From: Pseudomonadales bacterium | Lineage (GTDB): Bacteria; Pseudomonadota; Gammaproteobacteria; Pseudomonadales; Azotimanducaceae | Direction: 5' to 3' | Assembly: GCA_007128525.1 (NCBI GenBank) | Contig: SKXG01000190.1 | Span: forward strand, 1-7,579 | DNA length: 7,579 bases | Shown here: positions 1 to 6,468 of the stretch, piece after piece | Position numbering within the stretch: the first letter of the stretch is position 1 | How the letters are laid out: each line of letters starts with the position of its first letter | The notes under the pieces: generated by a model | The model's input: only the letters and a program-made list of their open reading frames with translations | The model's database searches: none | Told to the model about the DNA's origin: nothing | Position numbers and translations under genes: made by a program

Positions 1-1103
1 CAGCAGACAAGGCCGATGCTGACGATTCCGAAGAGCAAAGCACGGATCAGGAAGCGGACAGCGCAAAAGCCAAGGAGAGTGACGACGCGGAAGGCGATGA
101 TGCATCCAGCGACGCCGACCAGGCGTCCAGTGCCCACAGCTCATCAAAAGACGATGAGCCTCAACAATCTGAAAAAGGGGATACGCCATCCAGCTCTACA
201 CCTGCCAGCAGTGGGGGTGCCGAAGTCTATGCCGGCCCGGCCGTGCGCAAGCTGGCGCGGGAGATGGGGGTTGATCTCAAGCAGGTCCGCGGTACCGCAG
301 AAGGTGGGCGGATCACCAAGGAGGACGTCAACGCCCATGTGAAGCAGGCGCTGACACAGGGTGGTGCAGGACCCATGTCCATGCCGCTGCCGGATTTTGA
401 GCAGTTTGGCGCCATCGACACCGAGCCCATGTCGAAGATCCGTCAGCGCGGCGCCGAGAATCTGAGCCGGGCCTGGCGCATGATTCCGCATGTGACGCAG
501 ATAGACGAATTCGACGTCACCGACCTCGAGGCCTTTCGCCAGGGCCTGAAGCAGGAAGCACAGCAGCGTGAGCTGAAACTCACCCTGCTGCCATTGCTGA
601 TCAAGGCCGTGGTGGCAGCGCTGAAGGCGCATCCGCGCTTTAACGCGTCACTGTCCGAAGATGGTGCTGAGCTGATTCTGAAACGCTACTTTCACATTGG
701 CATCGCCGTCGATACGGATCAGGGTCTGGTGGTGCCGGTGATTCGGGACGCTGATCGAAAAGGGCTCTGGGCGCTGTCCGAGGAAGTGGCCGAGCTGGCT
801 GCCCGGGCCCGTGCCCGCAAATTGCGTGCGGACGACCTGCAGGGCGCGAGCTTCACCGTCAGCAGCCTGGGTCCCATTGGCGGGCTGGGCTTTACGCCGG
901 TGATCAATCCCCCGGAAGTGGCGATCCTGGGCGTGTCGAAGCTGCAGATACGGCCCGTCTGGGATGGCGAAGCGTTCGCGCCGCGGTCCATGCTGCCACT
1001 GTCGCTGAGTTACGATCACAGGGTCATCAATGGTGCCGAGGCCGGGCGCTTTCTGGTCGAGCTGGGGCAGTGCCTGAGTGATCTGCGCCGGACCCTTCTC
1101 TAA
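1..1103 (+). CDS. aceF: Pyruvate dehydrogenase E2, dihydrolipoamide acetyltransferase (5'-truncated)
   Basis: This is the C-terminal 366 residues of the E2 core of the pyruvate dehydrogenase complex, which transfers acetyl groups from lipoyl-lysine to CoA in the cytoplasm. The reading frame is open from base 3, so the lipoyl domains and start lie outside the window. Visible residues 1-75 are a Ser/Asp/Glu/Gln-rich acidic linker. Residues about 76-115 form the E1/E3 peripheral-subunit-binding domain (YAGPAVRKLARE, then GGRITKEDV). The catalytic domain follows, with IPHVTQIDEFDVTDLEAFR, the SSLGPIGG region, PEVAILGVSK and the active-site segment YDHRVINGA. The catalytic His is at 1017-1019. The partner residue is Asn (1029-1031) rather than the Asp of E. 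coli, a substitution known in Azotobacter-type E2p, so the enzyme should be active. The Ala/Pro linker usual in this family is replaced by an acidic one. The PDC assignment over another 2-oxoacid E2 rests on similarity to AceF C-termini. The gene converges on the next one. Confidence 0.93.
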   Translation, partial: ADKADADDSEEQSTDQEADSAKAKESDDAEGDDASSDADQASSAHSSSKDDEPQQSEKGDTPSSSTPASSGGAEVYAGPAVRKLAREMGVDLKQVRGTAEGGRITKEDVNAHVKQALTQGGAGPMSMPLPDFEQFGAIDTEPMSKIRQRGAENLSRAWRMIPHVTQIDEFDVTDLEAFRQGLKQEAQQRELKLTLLPLLIKAVVAALKAHPRFNASLSEDGAELILKRYFHIGIAVDTDQGLVVPVIRDADRKGLWALSEEVAELAARARARKLRADDLQGASFTVSSLGPIGGLGFTPVINPPEVAILGVSKLQIRPVWDGEAFAPRSMLPLSLSYDHRVINGAEAGRFLVELGQCLSDLRRTLL

Positions 1104-1110
1104 CCCGGGT

Positions 1111-1149
1111 GCTCAGGCGTCGAGCCGGTCGCTCAGGCGTCCGGCTTGA
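1111..1149. terminator. Hairpin between convergent genes, possible terminator
   Basis: Bases 1120-1128 (tcgagccgg) can pair with 1141-1149 (ccggcttga), giving nine pairs including one G-U and a 12-nt loop. The structure covers the last codons and stop of the minus-strand adenosyltransferase gene and lies just past the aceF stop. An 11-bp direct repeat, gctcaggcgtc, occurs at 1111-1121 and 1131-1141. There is no T-run on either side, so intrinsic termination is uncertain; it may simply be a stable 3' end shared by both messages. Confidence 0.25.
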
Positions 1150-1714
1150 GCATCGGCTCCCAGACGCGTTCCGGCTCACCGAGCGCGCGGTTCAAGCTGC
1201 GGGCAAAGATGAACAGCGCATCGCTCAAGCGGTTCAGGTATACCGCCAGCGACTGATCGTAATCGTCGGGGCGTTCTGTCAGCACCTGCCAGATGGCGCG
1301 TTCTGCCCGTCGGCAGATTGCCCGCGCCGTGTGCAGGCGGGCGCCGCAATCACTGCCGCCGGGCATGATGAAGTTCTTCAACGGCGGCAGTTCTGCATTC
1401 AGCGCCTCACTCAGCGCTTCCAGGCGCGGCACTTCCTCGGCCACCGACATGGCGACGCCCGGCGAAGCCAGCGCGCCGCCGACATCGAACAGGCGCGACT
1501 GCGCCTGCGCCAGATAATCGTGAAGCTGCATCAGTTCAGTTGGGGCGTCGGCGGGCCAGGCAGTCAGGACCTGCCCAATCGCACTGTTGAGCTCATCGAC
1601 ATGGCCGAGCGCCTCGAAGACAACATGGGATTTGGGCAGCTGGTCGCCGGTAGCGAGACGGCTCTGGCCTTTGTCGCCACCGCGGGTGGTAATGCGGGTC
1701 AGTCGGTCTGCCAT
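1133..1714 (-). CDS. Cob(I)alamin adenosyltransferase, PduO/MMAB type
   Basis: The 193-residue protein is a PduO-type ATP:corrinoid adenosyltransferase, which transfers the adenosyl group of ATP to cob(I)alamin to form coenzyme B12. The family acts as a cytoplasmic trimer. Motifs appear in the family order: TTRGGDKG (residues 9-16, ATP binding), GHVDELNS (37-44), NFIMPGGS (114-121), RAICRRAER (131-139, with the Arg/Glu residues that hold ATP) and YLNRLSD (159-165). Phe115, before PGG, matches the Phe reported to help displace the lower axial ligand of cobalamin. Length is normal. The start is supported by AGAGG at 1722-1726, seven bases upstream. It lies 62 bp downstream of the response-regulator gene on the same strand and could be co-transcribed or use the weak promoter-like site at about 1746. 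It is not a CobA/BtuR-type enzyme, which has a different fold. No B12 synthesis or B12-dependent gene is in view. Confidence 0.93.
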   Translation of the reverse strand: MADRLTRITTRGGDKGQSRLATGDQLPKSHVVFEALGHVDELNSAIGQVLTAWPADAPTELMQLHDYLAQAQSRLFDVGGALASPGVAMSVAEEVPRLEALSEALNAELPPLKNFIMPGGSDCGARLHTARAICRRAERAIWQVLTERPDDYDQSLAVYLNRLSDALFIFARSLNRALGEPERVWEPMLKPDA

Positions 1715-1738
1715 GTCAGCGCCTCTTGCGGGATCAGG

Positions 1739-1760
1739 GCGCGGCAGTATAGCGCGGCAG
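1739..1760 (-). promoter_or_regulatory. 9-bp direct repeat around a -10-like box upstream of the adenosyltransferase gene
   Basis: The 9-mer gcgcggcag occurs at 1739-1747 and again at 1752-1760, separated by TATA (1748-1751), a 13-bp period. On the minus strand this reads TATACT (1751-1746), a five-of-six match to a sigma-70 -10 box, about 31 bp upstream of the adenosyltransferase start. I see no convincing -35 box at 16-18 bp, so it is either a weak promoter or an operator-like repeat. Confidence 0.3.
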
Positions 1761-1776
1761 CACAGAAAAGCGGGGT

Positions 1777-2763
1777 TCAGTCAGGCAGTGCGCTGGCTGC
1801 GCGGTCGGGCTCAATGCGGTGGATGGTGATGATGCCGGTATCAAAGGATCTGGTCAGGGCGCTGTAGGCGGCCTTCATGTAGTCCTTGGGTGCCGGCAGG
1901 CCGTGATCGGCATCGACGGCGCAGGCGCTGACCCCCACGACCACCGGAATAAAGCCTTCGCTGGTCTTGAAGGCGTGCATGTACAGGTTGTCGAAGATGC
2001 GTCGGAAGCTGGTCGAGGAGCAGTGATCAATACCGGGCTGGCGCATCAGTACCGCGAAGACATTGGGCTCTGGCCGGGTCACCACGTCGAGCGGACGCAC
2101 GAGCTGGCGCAACTTCACGCCGATGCCGCACATCAGCTCATCAATAATGGCTTTCTCGTACTGGCGTTCGATGACCTCGTAGTTGTTGATGCCGACCATC
2201 AGCAGGCAGGCCGCACCGCCGCGAGCTTCGACGTCGCGGTTCATGTCGCTGATGCGCTCCAGGCAGAAGCGCATGTTGCCCAGGCCCGTGACCGGGTCAA
2301 CCAGATCCGTGGTGTTCACTTCCCGCAGCTTGCGCCGCAGCAGCTTGTTGGTACGCAGCAGGTCGTTCTGACGGCGGGCGATGCGCTGTGCGGCAAACAC
2401 CCGCGGCAGCAGCTGGCCGCGCAGATTGGCCTTGTTCAGGAAGTCGTCGACACCCTGGTCGAAGGCCTCCTGCATGGCCTGGATGTCATCACGGGCTGTC
2501 AGCAGCATCACATAAGTGAAGTGCTGATTCTGATCGTCGAGTTTCTTGACGCGCCGGGTCAGCTCCAGACCGTCCATGGACGGCATCAGCCAGTCGGCGA
2601 TCAGAATCTGCGCCGGCCGGTTCTCGATTGAGCGCAGGGCCTGCAACGGATTGTTGGTGAAGCGGACATTGGAAAACCCGCCGCTGCGCAGCGCCTTGGC
2701 GATAATGGCGCTGGAGAACTTGGCGTCGTCGACCACCAGGATTGGAATGTCTTCATGTGACAT
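1777..2763 (-). CDS. Response regulator with receiver domain and degenerate GGDEF domain
   Basis: The 328-residue cytoplasmic protein begins with a receiver domain (about 5-122) that keeps its key residues: acidic pair D12/D13, phospho-acceptor D57 in ADWLMPSMDG, T89 in LLTA and K111 in LNKAN. A basic, probably helical linker (about 123-150) leads to a GGDEF-family domain (about 153-315) starting with DPVTGLGNMRF. The signature is lost: the position of RLGGDEF reads RPEPNVF (230-236), and the metal-binding DxD region reads GINNY (191-195), so diguanylate cyclase activity is unlikely. RPLD (223-226) lies five residues before the motif, exactly where the c-di-GMP inhibitory site RxxD sits, so it may bind c-di-GMP. 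No DNA-binding or EAL domain follows. It is divergent from yajQ, and no histidine kinase is adjacent. The start has a poor ribosome site (nearest AGGA is 14 bases or more away), but an in-frame stop just upstream leaves no longer option. Confidence 0.88.
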   Translation of the reverse strand: MSHEDIPILVVDDAKFSSAIIAKALRSGGFSNVRFTNNPLQALRSIENRPAQILIADWLMPSMDGLELTRRVKKLDDQNQHFTYVMLLTARDDIQAMQEAFDQGVDDFLNKANLRGQLLPRVFAAQRIARRQNDLLRTNKLLRRKLREVNTTDLVDPVTGLGNMRFCLERISDMNRDVEARGGAACLLMVGINNYEVIERQYEKAIIDELMCGIGVKLRQLVRPLDVVTRPEPNVFAVLMRQPGIDHCSSTSFRRIFDNLYMHAFKTSEGFIPVVVGVSACAVDADHGLPAPKDYMKAAYSALTRSFDTGIITIHRIEPDRAASALPD

Positions 2764-2972
2764 GTAAGTTAGGTGTCAGTCCTGCTCGCTGGTTGCGCAC
2801 GCCGAGTCGACGGGTGCCGCTGTGTGAATGAGGCCCCCTTCACGGTGGGGCTGAGCCGGGTTCTGCCCAGGAGGTTGCCCAAGGCATACCCCGGTCGCAG
2901 AGCGCCAGTATAGACGCGACAGGCTTACCGCCGGGTAGCAGAAATGTAAAGGCCTTATTGAGGGATTTGCGC
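2764..2972. other. Divergent intergenic region between the response regulator and yajQ
   Basis: This 209-bp stretch must hold the promoters of both flanking genes. On the minus strand, TATACT (2913-2908) followed by a GC-rich segment is a -10 candidate for the regulator gene and would give a leader of about 140 nt; no good -35 accompanies it. For yajQ I find only a weak pair, TTACCG (about 2924) and TGTAAA (about 2945) with short spacing. The middle holds an imperfect hairpin at 2856-2894. I recognise no riboswitch or known small RNA here, and no credible small gene. Confidence 0.4.
2856..2894 (+). repeat. Imperfect inverted repeat in the yajQ leader region
   Basis: CCGGGTTCTGCC (2856-2867) and GGCATACCCCGG (2883-2894) are complementary at 10 of 12 positions, enclosing a 15-nt loop (2868-2882). 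Read on the + strand, the loop contains AGGAGG (2869-2874), a ribosome-site-like and GGA-containing element with no start codon at a useful distance. It lies about 80 bp upstream of yajQ. It could be a leader structure, a regulator site or a terminator-like element without a T-run. Confidence 0.35.
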
Positions 2973-3455
2973 ATGCCGTCATTTGACGTGGTATCTGAGG
3001 TGGACTTCCAGGAGGTCCGCAATGCCGTGGATCAGGCCAACCGGGAGCTGAGCACCCGGTTTGACTTTCGGGGCGTCGATGCAAGCTACGAGCTGAAGGA
3101 CGAGACGGTGGCCGTGCAGGCCCCGGAAGAGTTCCAGTTGCAGCAGATGGATGACATCCTGCGCGACAAGCTGGTCCGGCGGCAGCTGGACCCCCGGTGT
3201 CTGGTGCCCGGCGACATCGAGGGTGCCGGCAAGCTCAAGCGGCGCAGCTACAGCCTGATTCAGGGCCTGGACAGCGATCAGGCGCGCGACATCGTCAAGC
3301 GCATCAAGACTGGCAAGTTCAAGGTTCAGACGCAGGTTCAGGGCGACAAGGTCCGGGTAACCGGCAAGAAGCGGGATGACCTGCAGGCGGTGATTGCCAT
3401 GCTGCGCGAGGCTGAGCTGGAGATTCCGCTGCAATACAACAACTTCCGCGATTAA
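2973..3455 (+). CDS. yajQ: YajQ-family nucleotide-binding protein (UPF0234)
   Basis: The 160-residue protein is a full-length YajQ, a small cytoplasmic protein built from two ferredoxin-like domains. Family features are clear: N-terminal [17 protein letters not shown] (29-34), [13 protein letters not shown] (88-100), IKTGKFKVQ (111-119), [12 protein letters not shown] (127-138) and C-terminal PLQYNNFRD. YajQ homologues of Xanthomonas and Pseudomonas have been reported to bind c-di-GMP and influence transcription; older work describes RNA or nucleotide binding. The precise role here is inferred from the family. The ATG at 2973 is preferred over an in-frame TTG at 2958 because AGGG (2961-2964) is well spaced for it and the protein then begins with the conserved MPSFD. 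The gene is divergent from the degenerate GGDEF regulator and 17 bp upstream of fxsA, so yajQ and fxsA are probably one transcript. Confidence 0.95.
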   Translation: MPSFDVVSEVDFQEVRNAVDQANRELSTRFDFRGVDASYELKDETVAVQAPEEFQLQQMDDILRDKLVRRQLDPRCLVPGDIEGAGKLKRRSYSLIQGLDSDQARDIVKRIKTGKFKVQTQVQGDKVRVTGKKRDDLQAVIAMLREAELEIPLQYNNFRD

Positions 3456-3472
3456 TTGCGGTCTGAGGCCCT

Positions 3473-4009
3473 ATGCCTGTCGCATTTCTCATATTTGTTC
3501 TGGTGCCCGTTGCGGAGATGTACGTGCTGATCCGCGTGGGCAGCCAGATCGGCGCCTGGCCTACCATTGGGCTGGTGCTGCTGACCGCTTTGGTTGGCGT
3601 CGCCCTGCTGCGTCAGCAGGGGCTCTCGACACTGGCCCGCGGCATGGGCCGTCTCGAGCAGGGCCAACTGCCTGCGCAGGAGATGGTTGAAGGTATGCTG
3701 TTGGCCATGACCGGCGCCCTGCTACTGACGCCGGGATTCCTGACCGACGTGGTCGGCTTCCTGCTGCTGATTCCGCCGATCCGCCTTGTGGCGGTCCGCT
3801 GGTTGTTGGACAGGATGATCATAGGCGGTCCCGGCCCGGCATGGCGTCAGCGCCATGGCCATCGCGCCGGTCGGGGCCCCTTTGACGGGCACATCGGGCC
3901 CGATGACCAGCAGGGCGGAACTGGATCCGGCCCCGGTAATGGCCGCCGTCCGGGTGCGCGGCCCCCCGGCCAGATCATCGACGGCGAATTCGAAAGCCGC
4001 GACTCTTGA
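3473..4009 (+). CDS. fxsA: FxsA family membrane protein
   Basis: The 178-residue protein belongs to the FxsA family of small inner-membrane proteins. In E. coli, overexpressed FxsA (suppressor of F exclusion of phage T7) relieves that exclusion by sequestering the F-encoded PifA; its housekeeping role is not known. Hydrophobic segments lie at about 1-22, 27-46 and 75-101, the last containing the family-typical LLLTPGFLTDVVGFLLLIPP. The short basic LRQQGL segment (46-51) follows the second helix. The C-terminal 60 residues are a Gly/Arg/Pro-rich, probably disordered tail ending in QIIDGEFE, a motif common at FxsA C-termini. The tail makes it somewhat longer than E. coli FxsA. The start is supported by TGAGG at 3464-3468. 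It sits between yajQ and the groE operon, a neighbourhood also seen in E. coli and pseudomonads for fxsA with groES. Confidence 0.92.
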   Translation: MPVAFLIFVLVPVAEMYVLIRVGSQIGAWPTIGLVLLTALVGVALLRQQGLSTLARGMGRLEQGQLPAQEMVEGMLLAMTGALLLTPGFLTDVVGFLLLIPPIRLVAVRWLLDRMIIGGPGPAWRQRHGHRAGRGPFDGHIGPDDQQGGTGSGPGNGRRPGARPPGQIIDGEFESRDS

Positions 4010-4097
4010 ATTCCCCACCTGTCGCCCCCACATAGCCTGCGCAGTCAGACAGCGCTTAGGGGTTCCAGCTATTTTCTGCCGCTCTCGGGCCTTGGCC

Positions 4098-4126
4098 CTT
4101 GAAATGGCAAAACACGCCCCTATCAT
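4098..4126 (+). promoter_or_regulatory. groESL promoter, mixed sigma-32 / sigma-70 character
   Basis: CTTGAAA (4098-4104) is a perfect sigma-32 -35 element. After 13 bp comes CCCTATCA (4118-4125), similar to the sigma-32 -10 CCCATNT. The same bases also read as a sigma-70 promoter: TTGAAA (4099-4104), 16 bp, TATCAT (4121-4126), each five of six to consensus. Transcription would begin inside the CIRCE element just downstream. The small palindrome GGGCC-tt-GGCCC (4087-4098) abuts the -35. Position 85-113 bp upstream of groES fits a heat-shock promoter. Confidence 0.75.
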
Positions 4127-4152
4127 TAGCACTCCCTTGAGGAGAGTGCTAA
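4126..4152 (+). promoter_or_regulatory. CIRCE element, HrcA repressor operator
   Basis: The left arm TTAGCACTC (4126-4134), a 9-bp spacer, and the right arm GAGTGCTAA (4144-4152) match the CIRCE consensus at every arm position. CIRCE is bound by the HrcA repressor, whose activity in other bacteria depends on GroE itself, giving feedback control. The element overlaps the end of the -10 box and the expected transcription start, so bound HrcA would block initiation. The hrcA gene is not in this window; its presence elsewhere is an inference. Confidence 0.95.
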
Positions 4153-4161
4153 CAAGCGCTT

Positions 4162-4173
4162 GAACCGAACTGG
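4162..4173 (+). repeat. 12-bp direct repeat, copy 1, in the groES leader
   Basis: GAACCGAACTGG lies 49 bp upstream of the groES start and is repeated exactly at 4517-4528 ahead of groEL. Both copies would be in the groESL mRNA, outside the coding sequences. Confidence 0.6.
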
Positions 4174-4210
4174 GTACATAGGGAATCAGAGAAACTGGAG
4201 ACATCAGGCA

Positions 4211-4501
4211 ATGAAAATTCGACCCCTACATGATCGCGTAGTCGTGCGCCGACTCGAGGAAGAGACAAAAACGGCGGGCGGCATCGTGCTGCCCGATTCG
4301 GCGGCCGAGAAGCCGTCACAAGGCGAAGTGCTGGCGGTTGGGCCGGGTAAAGCGTTGGACAATGGCGATGTGCGTGCACCGGATGTGAAGGTGGGCGACA
4401 AGGTGGTTTTTGGCCAGTACGCCGGCAGCACCGTCAAGGTGGACGGCGAAGAGCTGCTGATCATGTCCGAAGGTGAAATCTTCGGGGTACTGGAAGGCTG
4501 A
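4211..4501 (+). CDS. groES: Co-chaperonin GroES (Hsp10)
   Basis: GroES forms the heptameric lid of the GroEL folding chamber in the cytoplasm. The 96-residue protein opens with [14 protein letters not shown]. It has the mobile loop at about 17-32 ([17 protein letters not shown]) with the GroEL-contacting tripeptide I25-V26-L27, then [19 protein letters not shown] and the C-terminal [16 protein letters not shown]. Length is typical. The ATG at 4211 is chosen over an upstream in-frame ATG at 4160 because the conserved N-terminus begins there and GGAG (4197-4200) precedes it; the longer form would also start within the leader right after CIRCE. It is first in the groESL operon, with groEL 54 bp downstream. 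Regulation is by the mixed promoter and CIRCE. Confidence 0.98.
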   Translation: MKIRPLHDRVVVRRLEEETKTAGGIVLPDSAAEKPSQGEVLAVGPGKALDNGDVRAPDVKVGDKVVFGQYAGSTVKVDGEELLIMSEGEIFGVLEG

Positions 4502-4516
4502 GTACCCGTTTACGAC

Positions 4517-4528
4517 GAACCGAACTGG
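4517..4528 (+). repeat. 12-bp direct repeat, copy 2, between groES and groEL
   Basis: This exact second copy of GAACCGAACTGG lies 39 bp upstream of the groEL start, inside the 54-bp groES-groEL spacer. The groEL ribosome site AGAGGAAG (4542-4549) follows 13 bp later. Confidence 0.6.
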
Positions 4529-4543
4529 CTAACCGAGATTTAG

Positions 4544-6190
<1,647 letters not shown>

Positions 6191-6215
6191 ACTGCCCGGC
6201 TCTCGCAAACGCCAG

Positions 6216-6247
6216 AAAAAGCCCCACTACGCGTGGGGCTTTTTTTT
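6216..6247 (+). terminator. Rho-independent terminator of groESL
   Basis: GCCCCAC (6221-6227) pairs perfectly with GTGGGGC (6233-6239) around a 5-nt loop. It is followed by eight T's (6240-6247) and preceded by five A's (6216-6220) that can extend the stem. It lies 25 bp past the groEL stop. The A-run makes it potentially usable from the other strand too, but no gene faces it there. Confidence 0.95.
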
Positions 6248-6310
6248 GGCCTATTTGCCTGGCCTGTGACGCCGTCTTATCAGGGCCGCCGGGCCCGCTT
6301 TGTGTGCTTG

Positions 6311-6340
6311 TTGGAGACGGTTCCGGTGCGGTGTTATGAT
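6311..6340 (+). promoter_or_regulatory. Candidate promoter for the PuuD-like gene
   Basis: TATGAT (6335-6340) with an upstream TG (6332-6333) makes an extended -10 element. TTGGAG (6311-6316), 18 bp upstream, is a weak -35. The site falls between the groEL terminator and the next gene, which would then have a leader of about 120 nt. Confidence 0.4.
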
Positions 6341-6380
6341 CCGGCCAATGGGCTGTGGTTCGTGCCCGACGTCTGTTTCT

Positions 6381-6432
6381 GCAATGCAGGCGCTGCAGTG
6401 GCGCTACAAGAGCGCTGCACTGGCTGCATTGC
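6381..6432 (+). repeat. Long hairpin in the leader of the PuuD-like gene
   Basis: GCAATGCAG (6381-6389) pairs perfectly with CTGCATTGC (6424-6432). Inside, CAGTG (6396-6400) pairs with CACTG (6418-6422) and GCGCT (6401-6405) with AGCGC (6411-6415), closing a 5-nt ACAAG loop. The total is 19 Watson-Crick pairs, with one asymmetric internal loop and a 2-nt bulge. It ends 36 bp before the next start codon and has no T-run, so it looks like a 5'-leader structure or a repeat element rather than a terminator. Confidence 0.55.
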
Positions 6433-6468
6433 CGAGGCTACCAACAAAACCATTAGGGGGAGAACCAA

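Noticed and set aside
1017..1031. Asn instead of Asp in the E2 HRxxDG active-site motif, as a possible inactivating change
   Set aside because: HRxxNG is the normal form in Azotobacter/Pseudomonas-type E2p enzymes, so it is not a defect.
1109..1867. Plus-strand open frame (252 codons) across the adenosyltransferase gene
   Set aside because: The minus-strand product carries all PduO-type motifs; the plus-strand product matches nothing and starts just past the aceF stop without a ribosome site.
1819..2631. Plus-strand open frame (270 codons) opposite the response regulator
   Set aside because: It is the antisense shadow of clear REC and GGDEF-family domains; its His/Gln/Val-rich translation is typical of reverse-strand GC bias.
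2764..2972. Possible riboswitch or known small RNA
   Set aside because: I compared by eye with cobalamin and TPP riboswitch, 6S, SRP and RNase P signatures and found no match; only a generic hairpin is supportable.
2776..3084. Minus-strand open frame in the regulator-yajQ gap
   Set aside because: It overlaps the start of yajQ on the opposite strand, has low-complexity Pro/Arg/Ser content and no supporting signals.
4010..4090. Possible terminator for the yajQ-fxsA transcript
   Set aside because: Only short, poor stems (such as gcgc...gcgc) and no T-run are present, so transcription may read into groESL or end by Rho; I cannot support a terminator.
4160..4210. Upstream in-frame ATG adding 17 residues to GroES
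   Set aside because: GroES proteins begin at MKIRPLHDR, and a ribosome site is properly placed for 4211.
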